Assembly: GCA_965220315.1 (NCBI GenBank)
Contig: CBDCPP010000001.1
Location: forward strand, 744,001-808,000
Reading direction: 5' to 3'
Origin: JAPOXK01 sp965220315
Lineage (GTDB): Bacteria > Chloroflexota > Dehalococcoidia > Bin125
Length of the DNA stretch: 64,000 nucleotides
Part shown: positions 9,267 through 17,976 of the stretch, in pieces
Layout of the letters: every line of letters begins with the position of its first letter
Position numbering within the stretch: the first letter of the stretch is position 1
Notes under the pieces: model-generated
Databases searched by the model: none
What the model was told of the DNA's origin: nothing
What the model saw: the letters and a program-made list of their open reading frames with translations, nothing else
Made by a program: the position numbers and the translations under genes

Positions 9267-10985
9267 TCAACTCACGGCGGAGGTTCGAGGGTCGATCTCG
9301 CGCTCGCGCGCACGGATATGGTCCGTGATGGTTCGCAGATCCAAGGCACCGAGGTCCCACCCTTCTAGGAATCCTCTTCGGAGCATCTCGAGATAGAGGT
9401 GGCTGGGAGTTACGGCGGGTTCCGTCAGGAGCTCGTCGACGGCCGCCGCGATTTCCGAGTCCCGTGGTACGACATGGTGCCTGCGGGGTTCGCCTGGCTT
9501 CATCGTGAGCACGAGATCCAGTGTTGCGACATTCTCGAATCCCGAGGCTAGGCCCTTGACGGACCGCTGCCCCTTGTCGAGTACGGCCGTGAACTCCGGA
9601 ACGACTTGAAGGCCAGCCTCGCTGATCGCCCGTTGCACGAGCTGCCACATGGCGCCAGCGCTATTGCCGAAGATCATCGAGATGCAGCCGGCGTCCTTGA
9701 GTATCCTCCTGCACTCCGAGAGTGCGTCTGTCAGGAGCTGCTCATACCGGGCCGCCGATCGGTGAGAGTCTGTATGAACGCGATCGACCACCGCCTCTAC
9801 AGCAGGATCCGTCGTAGAGCCGAGCCATGCTTCGTGGAAGAGGTTCATGTCCGAGTAGAAGATGTTCGACCCGAACGGGGGGTCGGTGAAGACGTAGTCG
9901 ACCGAGTTGTCAGGAAGCGGCAGGTCCTCAGCGCTCGCGATGTCGTACGTGACATCACCGGCGCTGCCATTCCGGAATAGCGGACCTCCGTCCCGGTGGG
10001 TCCGAATCCAATCATCGGACCGAATGACTGCCTCGACCTTCCGGGAGAACAGGTCAAGCACGTTCCATTCATAGAACACGGGAGCCACGTAGTAGTTCGC
10101 GTTGGCGGCGTTGAGGGGCCGCTTCCTGGACCACTGGTAGCGCTTGCTGGCCCTCGTCAGGATCGCTGTGAACGCGAAGAGCAGCTTATTCCTGATGGCC
10201 CGATCCGTGGTCGCGTCAATCTCGGACTTCAGAGCGCCAAGGACCGATACATTGCGTCGAGAGAAGAAGCTCGCGGTCGAAGTCAGACCATGACGGCCGA
10301 GCGCCGATGCGATGAACATCTGCCGGGCCTCGCCGATCTCGAGGTCAGGCCAATCGATCTCGGTCGCAGGAAGACTCACGGGCGGGTGGGACCAGGCCTG
10401 CTCAACCTGCGTGTCACTGCATGAGCATCTGATCCAGTCGACCACGGGTTCTTCGTCGAGCTTCCGGGATCTGCTGGTCACCAACCCCTCGCAGTGCGGG
10501 CACCGCATTTCGCTCTTGTCCCATTCGGCGGCTTCCAGTGCGTGGTAGAAGTTGACCGGGCGGGTGCAGGTGTCGCACTGGACCATCGCGCTCCACACGG
10601 TCTTCGCGAGTTCACCGGTCGAGCCGCACATGCTGCATTCGACCGCGTACACATTGCCCAGTCGGTCACCTGTGGCGCGGACGGCCCTGGCGGCTGCTTC
10701 TCGAAGCTGGCCGGGTTCCACTAGATTCACGTAGTTTGCTCCGATGTGCCTGCCCAGAACGGAGACATCAAAGAGTCTCGCGTTCCGTCCAAGCAGCATC
10801 GAGGCGACGCCTGTCATCCCGGATCCGGCGAAGGGATCAGCTACGGTGTCACCTGGCGACGAGAAGGCTTCAATGAACGGTAGGATCGCGGGGAGCGGCA
10901 CCTTCGTCAGATAGGCGTGTGCCATGTATACGGGATCGCTGCGTTTCGCCTTGATGGTTTCCGGAAGCGGCATCAGGTCATCCAT
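9267..10985 (-). CDS. DNA methyltransferase with internal zinc ribbons (restriction-modification)
   Basis: The 572-residue protein has the SAM-binding motif I VADPFAGSGMTG (D50) and the catalytic motif IV FTDPPFGSN (near residue 368). The order is therefore motif I, a long recognition insert, then motif IV. The insert holds several CxxC pairs between about residues 117 and 180 (CSMCG, CDTC, CPHC, CSC), likely zinc ribbons involved in target recognition. It should methylate an amino group of adenine or cytosine at a specific site. It diverges from a small XRE controller gene, and a palindromic operator lies between them (11014-11034). This arrangement implies that the controller represses or times it. 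The target site cannot be read from sequence. Confidence 0.85.
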   Translation of the reverse strand: MDDLMPLPETIKAKRSDPVYMAHAYLTKVPLPAILPFIEAFSSPGDTVADPFAGSGMTGVASMLLGRNARLFDVSVLGRHIGANYVNLVEPGQLREAAARAVRATGDRLGNVYAVECSMCGSTGELAKTVWSAMVQCDTCTRPVNFYHALEAAEWDKSEMRCPHCEGLVTSRSRKLDEEPVVDWIRCSCSDTQVEQAWSHPPVSLPATEIDWPDLEIGEARQMFIASALGRHGLTSTASFFSRRNVSVLGALKSEIDATTDRAIRNKLLFAFTAILTRASKRYQWSRKRPLNAANANYYVAPVFYEWNVLDLFSRKVEAVIRSDDWIRTHRDGGPLFRNGSAGDVTYDIASAEDLPLPDNSVDYVFTDPPFGSNIFYSDMNLFHEAWLGSTTDPAVEAVVDRVHTDSHRSAARYEQLLTDALSECRRILKDAGCISMIFGNSAGAMWQLVQRAISEAGLQVVPEFTAVLDKGQRSVKGLASGFENVATLDLVLTMKPGEPRRHHVVPRDSEIAAAVDELLTEPAVTPSHLYLEMLRRGFLEGWDLGALDLRTITDHIRAREREIDPRTSAVS

Positions 10986-11013
10986 GATGACATCTTATTC
11001 GTTGACTCATCGT

Positions 11014-11034
11014 CTGTAGACTCAAAGTCTACAG
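11014..11034. promoter_or_regulatory. C-box-like operator palindrome
   Basis: CTGTAGACT - CAA - AGTCTACAG is a perfect 9-bp inverted repeat with a 3-base spacer. Its centre, GACT-CAA-AGTC, fits the GACT-N3-AGTC consensus of controller-protein binding sites in type II restriction-modification systems. It sits 29 bases upstream of the methyltransferase start (minus strand) and 22 bases upstream of the controller start (plus strand), so one site could govern both promoters. Confidence 0.75.
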
Positions 11035-11055
11035 GATTTCTACGGTTGTCGGGCG

Positions 11056-11295
11056 ATGACGGCACCACGCTCGGCGACAGCAACGCAAGGGCGTGCCGCC
11101 TTCGGGCGCCGCGTGCGCTCGCTCCGCGAAGCCGCTGGACTCTCCCAGGAGGCCCTTGCGGAGCAGTCAGGTCTGCACCGGACATACATCAGCAGCCTCG
11201 AACGCGGCCACCGTAATGTTGGACTAGACAATATCCTTCGGCTTGCGGCGGCGCTTGGTGTCAAACCCGGCGAGTTGCTGGAGTCCTGGCCCTAA
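11056..11295 (+). CDS. XRE-family controller (C) protein
   Basis: The 79-residue protein is a single helix-turn-helix of the type II restriction controller family: RVRSLREAAGLSQEALAEQ, then SGLHRTYISSLERGHRN and LDNILRLAAALGV. The LHRTYISSLERG recognition helix region is characteristic. Such proteins bind C-boxes, first activating their own operon with the endonuclease and later repressing it, while restraining the methyltransferase. Its stop overlaps the start of the next gene by one base (TAATG), so the two are translationally coupled. Confidence 0.85.
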   Translation: MTAPRSATATQGRAAFGRRVRSLREAAGLSQEALAEQSGLHRTYISSLERGHRNVGLDNILRLAAALGVKPGELLESWP

Positions 11296-12785
11296 TGGGA
11301 TTCAAGGAGGACGCGGACTTCGCGCGCTTCCTGTCGATGGGAGCGATAGGAACCGCCGCGGTCGCTGAGCATCTCGATTCCGACCTTGGGCATGCACCGG
11401 TCGAGCTCGAACGCTACGCAATGGCGAACAAAGTCTGGCAGACCAAAGTCAAGCGGCTTCGGCTGCCGGACCTCGTTTGCGCTCGTTGTGGGATACGCGT
11501 GGAGTCACGCGCGAAGTCGGCTCTATCCCTGGTCCTGTCCCACTCCGACGCGCCAGGACGCGAGTGGGACGGGGGCGGGATGCGCGATCACGATCTCTTC
11601 GCGTTCATCCGGGTCGGGATCGGATCGTCACCTCCGCACTTGGGTACACCAGCCTACTTCGAGACCTCCGCTCTACGTCGAACGGTGAAGCTCACACGCC
11701 GCAGCGCACCAAAGGCAGCTTCGGAAGGCTCGGAAGTTACCCTGACGTGGCCTAGTTGGGTGCCTCGGCGGAGCGGACGAGTTATCGAAGTCGACGCCGA
11801 TGGTCGCATCGTCTGTCAGTGGGACGATGGCCGTACGTACCGGTATGGGCAATGGAGGAAGTGGAAGGTAAGAGGAAAGCTGTACGTCGACGCAGGGGGG
11901 CACTTCACGGGTGGAGGGACCTTCATTGCCGGTGTCGTCGAGGAGCCTTCAACGCTTTCGTGTCCTGGGGACACATGGGATCTCACCACCTCGATGCAGA
12001 CTCTTGATGAGACGGAGCGCTATGCGGCGGTCAAGGTAGCTGGTCTGTTGGGCCGGCACGACCTGGCGGCGCTCATCGCCTCGGTCGCTCAGAGTGACGA
12101 TTGGCGACTGCGTCTCGAGGCGTACGGCAGCCTTGCCCGATTGGAGCCCGACCCTTGGACGGACCGGATTACCGAGGTCGCCGTAGGAGAAGCAGTCGAG
12201 CCTGAGCAGAGGATCGAGGCCGTGTTCCTGCTGAGTGAGATACCTCATCCCGCGGCTACGACGGCCCTGGGCGCGGTCGCAGCAAGTCGGGGCCTCGATA
12301 GCGAGCTACGTTCAGCGGCTGCATGGGGGCTTGGGCAAGGCGCAGCGCCGAGCGTGGGGTTGCTCCTTCCGCTCGTGTCGGATGACGACCCGCTCGTCGC
12401 CCTCCACGCGATCACGGCGATCGACCAGATTACCGACGATGAAGCATCGGAGCTGCGAGACTGGCTCGGGGCCGAACCCAGGGTGGCCGCATCGGCCGCG
12501 AGGGTTCTGCAGCGGCTCGGACGTGTTGAGGAGCTCCTGGATGCTTGCGAGACCGGCGGGAGCCAGCGCCTGTGGGCCCTGAGGGCGTTGGGTGATCTGC
12601 CGCCCGACGAGGTTCGAGAGCGCGCTGGCTCGCGTCTCACAGACGAGCTCGCGGAGTTGCTAGCGCCACTCTGGGCCGGGCAGGGCGATTGGCTGCGGTC
12701 TGAGGACGGGAAAGCAGGGCTGGACTCGCTGGACGTCCAGAAGGTCCAGGCGAACCCCGGCACCCCGTGGACCTCTAACCGTTGA
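11295..12785 (+). CDS. HEAT-repeat protein, candidate restriction endonuclease of the controller operon
   Basis: The 496-residue protein is coupled to the controller gene, the position normally taken by the endonuclease. Residues 1-110 form a compact domain with P58-D59, two cysteines (C62, C65) and E70...K74 (RLPDLVCARCGIRVESRAK), then a histidine-containing segment. This may be a zinc-bearing PD-(D/E)xK variant, but the spacing is not classical. Residues 110-230 are beta-rich. Residues 245-440 are HEAT-like helical repeats (VKVAGLLGRHDLAALI, RLRLEAYGSLARLEPD, ELRSAAAWGLGQGA, PLVALHAITAIDQI), which could wrap DNA or partners. The endonuclease role comes from context, and I recognise no established family. 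Confidence 0.6.
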   Translation: MGFKEDADFARFLSMGAIGTAAVAEHLDSDLGHAPVELERYAMANKVWQTKVKRLRLPDLVCARCGIRVESRAKSALSLVLSHSDAPGREWDGGGMRDHDLFAFIRVGIGSSPPHLGTPAYFETSALRRTVKLTRRSAPKAASEGSEVTLTWPSWVPRRSGRVIEVDADGRIVCQWDDGRTYRYGQWRKWKVRGKLYVDAGGHFTGGGTFIAGVVEEPSTLSCPGDTWDLTTSMQTLDETERYAAVKVAGLLGRHDLAALIASVAQSDDWRLRLEAYGSLARLEPDPWTDRITEVAVGEAVEPEQRIEAVFLLSEIPHPAATTALGAVAASRGLDSELRSAAAWGLGQGAAPSVGLLLPLVSDDDPLVALHAITAIDQITDDEASELRDWLGAEPRVAASAARVLQRLGRVEELLDACETGGSQRLWALRALGDLPPDEVRERAGSRLTDELAELLAPLWAGQGDWLRSEDGKAGLDSLDVQKVQANPGTPWTSNR

Positions 12786-12979
12786 GGCCATCGTCAGCGA
12801 CGCTAGGGAGGCAAACAAGCGCGACTGCTCTGGGTGGAGCCTCGCGCGCGGCCCACTCGCTCAAGCGGAGTGGCGGCGCGGTCGGAGGCTGGCCCAGGGG
12901 CGGGTGTAGTATGCGCCCCACGGTTCCAACCCCGATCCTCGATGCCTAACGGTACCGGCACGAGGCGTGATGAGGGGAA

Positions 12980-13945
12980 GTGGGCGCCACGACCGACTTT
13001 ATGACGCCAGAGCAGCGAGCCGTGGTGGAGGCTCTGCGAACGCAGCGGTACGAGACCCGGCGTGCCACTGTCCCAGCCCTCGAAGACCTGTTGTATACGC
13101 CCGTGCAGGTTCTGGATCACGGCTTCGTTCGGGTCGTCGACTACATGGGCGACGATGGCGCGATCGTGCAGGCGGCCCGCGTCTCATATGGACGGGGCAC
13201 ACGGCGCACCTCGGATGATCGAGGGCTCATCCGCTACCTCATGCGCCACCGGCACACGACTCCCTTCGAGATGTGCGAGATCAAGCTGCACGTCAAGCTC
13301 CCGATCTTCGTCGCGCGGCAGTGGATCCGGCACCGCACGGCCAACGTCAACGAGTACTCCGCCCGCTACTCAATCCTCGATCGTGAGTTCTATGTGCCCG
13401 GCGCCGACGTGATCCGGTCTCAATCCCGGACCAACCGCCAGGGCCGCGACGAGCAACTCTCCCCGGACGAGGCCGCCCGGGTGCAGCAGCTGCTGCGTGA
13501 GGACGCCGAGCGCGCGTATGAGCACTACGAGGAACTGCTGAATGCGCCGCCGACCGGCGAGTCGCCCGGCGAAGAGCAGAGTGGCCTCGCGCGCGAACTC
13601 GCCCGGATCAACCTCTCGCTCAACTTCTACACGCAGTGGTATTGGAAGATTGATCTGCACAACCTGCTGCACTTCCTGTCGCTGCGGGCGGACGACCATG
13701 CCCAGTACGAGATCCGCGTGTACGCGGACGCGATCCTTGAGAGCGTCGTGAAGCCATGGGTACCGTTCACCTACGAGGCGTTTCGCGACTATCGGATGAA
13801 TAGCGGGATGCTCTCCGCCAGCGCTCTTGCGGTTGTCCGTGCACTGGTCGAGGGTCGAAGGCCCGAGGCGGAGGCACTGCGCAAGGCGTCGGGAATGTCT
13901 GGACGCGAGTGGCGAGAGCTGATGGAAGCTCTCGAGCTGCACTAG
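12980..13945 (+). CDS. thyX: flavin-dependent thymidylate synthase ThyX
   Basis: The protein of up to 321 residues makes dTMP from dUMP using FAD, NADPH and methylenetetrahydrofolate. The ThyX signature is intact: WIRHRTANVNEYSARYS, with R-H-R and the serine/tyrosine partners. TPFEM and the C-terminal NFYTQWYWKIDLHNLLHFL with R-x-D-x-HAQYEIR are also typical. The GTG at 12980 has GAGGGG only two bases away, so the ATG at 13001 may be the true start. It stands alone in the accessory region, between a restriction locus and a putative defence cluster, which is unusual for a nucleotide-metabolism gene. ThyX genes do travel with phages and mobile elements. Confidence 0.92.
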   Translation: MGATTDFMTPEQRAVVEALRTQRYETRRATVPALEDLLYTPVQVLDHGFVRVVDYMGDDGAIVQAARVSYGRGTRRTSDDRGLIRYLMRHRHTTPFEMCEIKLHVKLPIFVARQWIRHRTANVNEYSARYSILDREFYVPGADVIRSQSRTNRQGRDEQLSPDEAARVQQLLREDAERAYEHYEELLNAPPTGESPGEEQSGLARELARINLSLNFYTQWYWKIDLHNLLHFLSLRADDHAQYEIRVYADAILESVVKPWVPFTYEAFRDYRMNSGMLSASALAVVRALVEGRRPEAEALRKASGMSGREWRELMEALELH

Positions 13946-14242
13946 TGAGCAGCATGACAGTCCACGTGCGTGACGTACGATGTGCAAGTCGTGGGGGGCA
14001 TGGGCGGAACGGATGAGCGCACGCCGGGGGGACGGACATGGGACGACTGGGATGATCGCTGCTGCCTCGCTGGCATCATCCGGTTTCGTCTCGGCCGCCG
14101 CGCACCAGGTCAACCCGCAGCACGAGTGCGCCCTAGATGAGACTGCAACTTCGCCGACGAGTCTCCGCCAAGCCAAGGCGGTTCGGAACACCCGAGGGCC
14201 GGGCACTCGGGGTGGCCTGATTCCAGACTGGGTGGCTCAATC
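13946..14242. other. intergenic stretch before the four-gene cluster
   Basis: These 297 bases contain no supported gene. They should carry the promoter for the downstream cluster, but I could not pick out a convincing -35/-10 pair. Confidence 0.4.
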
Positions 14243-15154
14243 TTGCCTGAGACCTTAAGCGACAGCCACACACTGGTCACCGAGCAGTTCGTCTTGGAGA
14301 AGATCGAGTACTTCGCCGATATCCAATTGTGGCCAAGAACCGTTCAACCGAAGAGATGGCTCAGCAACTTCTCGGAAGCGGAGCGTCCGTTCGCCATTCA
14401 TTTGCTGAACTCGTTCACGAACTTCAACCAGGACATCGTCAACCAACTCTTTGTGTCCTCGTTCCAGTTCCTGAGTTGCGAAGTCGTTCCGGACAGCGCT
14501 CCGTTGGACGAAGTGGTGCGGGCGTGGACCGAGTTCCGCACCCGAGTCTTGATCACCCCTGTCAGCGGCGAGAGACCATCCCCAGCGGACAGTGGATACC
14601 GCTACGCAAGCAAGGCCAGGGACCTCCTGCGCATCGACTCATCACAACTCGTAACACATGCAGACGCGCTAAGGGCGGTAGTCGCTGACCCGACTCAGCC
14701 AGTCGTATTCATCGATGATTTCGTAGGTTCCGGGCAGCAGATCCTGAGCCACTGGGAACGGCTGGTGGTCGTGAACGGGACGGAGTTGTCATTCTCTGTC
14801 GCAGCTAGGGCCGGCATGGGTCCTGCCTATTATTGCTGCGCTCTCGCCACCGACTACGGCTTGGGTCGGATCAGAACTGCTGGTCTCCCGCTGACTGTGC
14901 GAGCCGGCAACACGCTTCCCGCAAATGCAAGTGTCGTCGCGCCGGATTCACTAGTTTGGCCGGAGTCAGATCGTGCAGATGGCGTCACGTTCCTCCACGA
15001 GGCCAACACCCGCGCAGGGATCAAGACCTACGCCATGGGGTTCCACGACCTTGGCCTCACTGTCGGAATCGAGGGGTGGGTGCCTGATGCGACCCTGCCA
15101 ATCTTCCTGTGGGACCAGAACGATTGGATTCCGCTGTTCAGGAGATCGCCGTGA
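14243..15154 (+). CDS. phosphoribosyltransferase-like protein of a putative defence cluster
   Basis: The 303-residue protein has a PRTase-type PRPP-binding loop near residue 155: VVFIDDFVGSGQQ, the hhhhDDhhxTG pattern with S for T. Before it is a helical region (FSEAERPFAIHLLNSFTNFN) and after it a C-terminal beta-rich part. It resembles the conflict-system PRTases described computationally and paired with an ORC/CDC6-like ATPase (recalled, not checked). Such a protein could transfer or cleave ribosyl-phosphate groups on nucleotides during phage attack. The TTG start at 14243 is uncertain. Its TGA overlaps the GTG of the ATPase gene (GTGA), which shows translational coupling. Confidence 0.7.
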   Translation: MPETLSDSHTLVTEQFVLEKIEYFADIQLWPRTVQPKRWLSNFSEAERPFAIHLLNSFTNFNQDIVNQLFVSSFQFLSCEVVPDSAPLDEVVRAWTEFRTRVLITPVSGERPSPADSGYRYASKARDLLRIDSSQLVTHADALRAVVADPTQPVVFIDDFVGSGQQILSHWERLVVVNGTELSFSVAARAGMGPAYYCCALATDYGLGRIRTAGLPLTVRAGNTLPANASVVAPDSLVWPESDRADGVTFLHEANTRAGIKTYAMGFHDLGLTVGIEGWVPDATLPIFLWDQNDWIPLFRRSP

Positions 15155-17031
15155 CGCAAGACGCAACTCTCGCCGAGCAGCTAAGCACACTCTTCGGTGA
15201 CTCCCGCGCAGAATGGCTTGGGGAGCGGATTTTCGAGCTCTTCGCCGAACCTGCGTACTTTCCCGAACTCGAGCAACGCCGCCCATGCGTGTTGATCGGT
15301 GGGCGCGGAACCGGCAAGACGACGGTCTTGCGCGGCCTGTCATACGAGGGGCGGCTGGCCCTCGCTGAGTCGACCCCGCCGTCAGACTGGCCTTACTACG
15401 GTCTCTACTACAAGGTCAATACCAACCGGGTAACCGCATTCGCTGGTCCCGAAGTGTCAGAAGACCGCTGGACCCGCCTGTTCGCACACTATGTCAATCT
15501 CTTACTGTGCGACAAAATAGCACAGTTCATGGTGTGGTATGAGAGCAACGTCGGACTGTCAGCGAATCTAATGCCGGAGCAATTTCAAGTCGTCTGCGAA
15601 AGTATGCACATCAGTGGTGTTCATACTTTCGAAGAGTTATCCGGCCAGATTAAGCTCTCTCTTATTCGATTCGAGGCGCTAATCAATAACATTGGCGACT
15701 CAGAAGAGATGATGCTCTCTGCGCAAGGTGCTCCGATAGACGTGTTGTGCGAGATGATCAGCGATCTCCCAGGGTTCGAGCAGAAGCAATTTTACTTCTT
15801 GATAGACGAATATGAATCATTCTCCGCACTACAACAACGAGTCTTCAATACTCTAATCAAGCATTGTGGAGAGCGATATAGCTTCAAGGTTGGAGTGAGG
15901 GAGCTGGGGTGGCGGGCTCATGAGACTCTCAATCCGACGGAAGTTCTTGAAAGTCCGGCGGACTACGCACGTATCGATATTAGTGAACGCCTCCAAGGCG
16001 ACCGCTTCAGTGAGTTCGCCTTGGAGGTGTGCAACAACCGACTGAGTCAATTGCCAGAGTCATTCTCCGCTCCCAAGAGTATCAGGGAACTCTTTCCCGG
16101 GATATCCGACGACGATGAAGCCACTTTTTGGGGTGTGGAAGGTTTGGTGTCGGGGACCAAGGAAGAGTTGTTGGGATCGTTCCCAAGCGATGTGGCGCTG
16201 ATCGAAGACATAGAACCGCTACGCCTCTTTTTCATAGGATTCTGGGCCCGGGCCACGAAGATGTCACTCGAGGCTGTCTTCGACGACTTCCGCAAGCACC
16301 CCAGATCATGGCAGACGCGTTACGGCAACTACAAGCACTCGTTGCTCTATACACTTCGCGCCGGCCGATCGGGCGTCCGGATGCGGAAACTCTATGCAGG
16401 CTGGAAAACTTACGAACTGCTAGCAGGGGGGAATATCCGGTACCTTCTAGCGCTCATTTACCGGGGACTCGTCCAGCATCTCAGAGAGGACGAGGAGCAC
16501 AGCCTCGCGAGCGGCGTGTCCTTAGAGACGCAGACCAAAGCCGCCAAGCGCGTTGCACGGGAACGCCTCGAAGAGCTTGAAGGACTATCCGCCAACGGCA
16601 CTAACCTGGCGCAACTCGTGATGGGACTCGGGAAGATCTTCGGTACTATGGCTGTGCAGGCTGATGGTCACACACCAGAAGTAACGCAGTTCCGCCTCAT
16701 CGGCGATGGCTCTACCGGTGACGTCACACACTCCAAGGAATTACTTCAAGACGGAGTGATGTTGCTCGCTCTGAGGCGTTTTCCCGGTACAAAGCCAACT
16801 GGGAAAGATGACATCCGGCAGTACGACTACATGCTGTATCCGCTCTTCAGTGCTTTGTTCGACTTCAGCTTTCGTAAAAAGCGTCGAACGGACCTGTCTC
16901 CGGCGGACATTGTCGGGTTGGTCGAGCAGCAGCAGGAGACAGTGATCAAAATCCTCGCGCGTTCGAACCGCACACCTGACGACGCGTTGCTCGGGGACCA
17001 GCTGAGGCTGTTTGAGGCGCTACGTGCCTGA
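15151..17031 (+). CDS. ORC/CDC6-like AAA+ ATPase of the putative defence cluster
   Basis: The 626-residue protein has Walker A VLIGGRGTGKTT near residue 50 and Walker B FYFLIDEYESFSALQQ near residue 216. A sensor-like strand follows (FKVGVRELGWRAHETLN), and a long helical C-terminal half may be a sensor or winged-helix module. The layout fits the ORC/CDC6-like ATPases of prokaryotic conflict systems, which are thought to sense an invader and activate a partner effector. The GTG at 15151 overlaps the end of the PRTase gene. The stretch 15480-15860 is visibly richer in A and T than the genes around it, consistent with recent transfer. Its stop overlaps the next gene's GTG start. Confidence 0.75.
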   Translation: MTQDATLAEQLSTLFGDSRAEWLGERIFELFAEPAYFPELEQRRPCVLIGGRGTGKTTVLRGLSYEGRLALAESTPPSDWPYYGLYYKVNTNRVTAFAGPEVSEDRWTRLFAHYVNLLLCDKIAQFMVWYESNVGLSANLMPEQFQVVCESMHISGVHTFEELSGQIKLSLIRFEALINNIGDSEEMMLSAQGAPIDVLCEMISDLPGFEQKQFYFLIDEYESFSALQQRVFNTLIKHCGERYSFKVGVRELGWRAHETLNPTEVLESPADYARIDISERLQGDRFSEFALEVCNNRLSQLPESFSAPKSIRELFPGISDDDEATFWGVEGLVSGTKEELLGSFPSDVALIEDIEPLRLFFIGFWARATKMSLEAVFDDFRKHPRSWQTRYGNYKHSLLYTLRAGRSGVRMRKLYAGWKTYELLAGGNIRYLLALIYRGLVQHLREDEEHSLASGVSLETQTKAAKRVARERLEELEGLSANGTNLAQLVMGLGKIFGTMAVQADGHTPEVTQFRLIGDGSTGDVTHSKELLQDGVMLLALRRFPGTKPTGKDDIRQYDYMLYPLFSALFDFSFRKKRRTDLSPADIVGLVEQQQETVIKILARSNRTPDDALLGDQLRLFEALRA

Positions 17032-17959
17032 GCTGCCACTGCTGACACGGATCTACGGTGATTGGCGAGGATTTGAGCTCCCCACCGCGTCCTGCTACAT
17101 CTACGCCCGTTCCAACGAGGAACGTTCAAGGCATCCGGGCGCCTGGGAGCAGGGAGGTGAGGACTGTCGCTTTGTCGAGATCGTCCGGCAGAAGAGGTTT
17201 GCGTTTTCTGCGAGGTTCGGCGGAGCGACACACGAGATTCTCATACGCAGTCGGACCGCGCTCTCGAATTTCATCTCCCAAGTACAATCTCCTGGTGGAT
17301 TGTACGTCAACATCACAGGGTTAGAGCACCACGTGTGGGCTCCTATAGTGAGGGAAGGTCTCAGCCGGTCGCGCCCAATAAGGGCGGTCTATGTTGAACC
17401 GGAACACTACAGGTATAGCTCGAACCCGACTGAAGGGCGGCTTTTTGATCTCACCGCGAGGTTTACTGAGATTAGCTCTTTGCCGGGGTTCGCTCGACTA
17501 GAGAGCATCGAAGATGAAGCGAAGACCTGTTTCGTGCCGCTTCTGGGCTTCGAAGGAAACCGGCTTGCTCATGCCATCGAGAAGATCGATCCTCCGGTTG
17601 AGAACATCCTCCCAGTAATCGGCGTTCCCGGCTTTAGGGCCGGATTTCCTTTCAACACCTACCTCGGTAATCGAGGAGCACTCGAAAAAGATGGACTCTG
17701 GAAGCAAGTTCGCTTCGCCATCGCGAACTCGCCCTTCAGCGCTATTGAGAGCCTCAGGGCGATAGCGGCGGACTACCCGGACCATCTGCTCAAGATCGCT
17801 CCCCTAGGAACTCGCCCTCACGCACTCGGCGCGGTGCTGTTCGCCCTCAACAGCAGTGCCCAAGTTGAGCTTGTGTACGACAACCCCACTCCAGCGCCCC
17901 AGCGCAGCGATGGAGCTGGGAGCATTCTCGTGTACGACGTCACAGCGATGGTTTCATAG
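17024..17959 (+). CDS. protein of unknown function in the putative defence cluster
   Basis: I do not recognise the family. The 311-residue protein (GTG at 17024, overlapping the ATPase stop; a TTG at 17012 is possible) looks conserved rather than random. It has aromatic and glycine-rich blocks such as AVYVEPEHYRYS, CFVPLLGFEGNRLAHA, PVIGVPGFRAGFPFNTYLGN, LLKIAPLGTRPHALGAVLF and VELVYDNP. There is no signal peptide or membrane segment. The alternating strand-glycine-helix pattern suggests an alpha/beta fold. Coupling to the ATPase gene makes it an obligate part of the same system, either a second effector or an adaptor. Confidence 0.7.
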   Translation: MPELPLLTRIYGDWRGFELPTASCYIYARSNEERSRHPGAWEQGGEDCRFVEIVRQKRFAFSARFGGATHEILIRSRTALSNFISQVQSPGGLYVNITGLEHHVWAPIVREGLSRSRPIRAVYVEPEHYRYSSNPTEGRLFDLTARFTEISSLPGFARLESIEDEAKTCFVPLLGFEGNRLAHAIEKIDPPVENILPVIGVPGFRAGFPFNTYLGNRGALEKDGLWKQVRFAIANSPFSAIESLRAIAADYPDHLLKIAPLGTRPHALGAVLFALNSSAQVELVYDNPTPAPQRSDGAGSILVYDVTAMVS

Positions 17960-17976
17960 CGCTGTGGTGGCTGACG

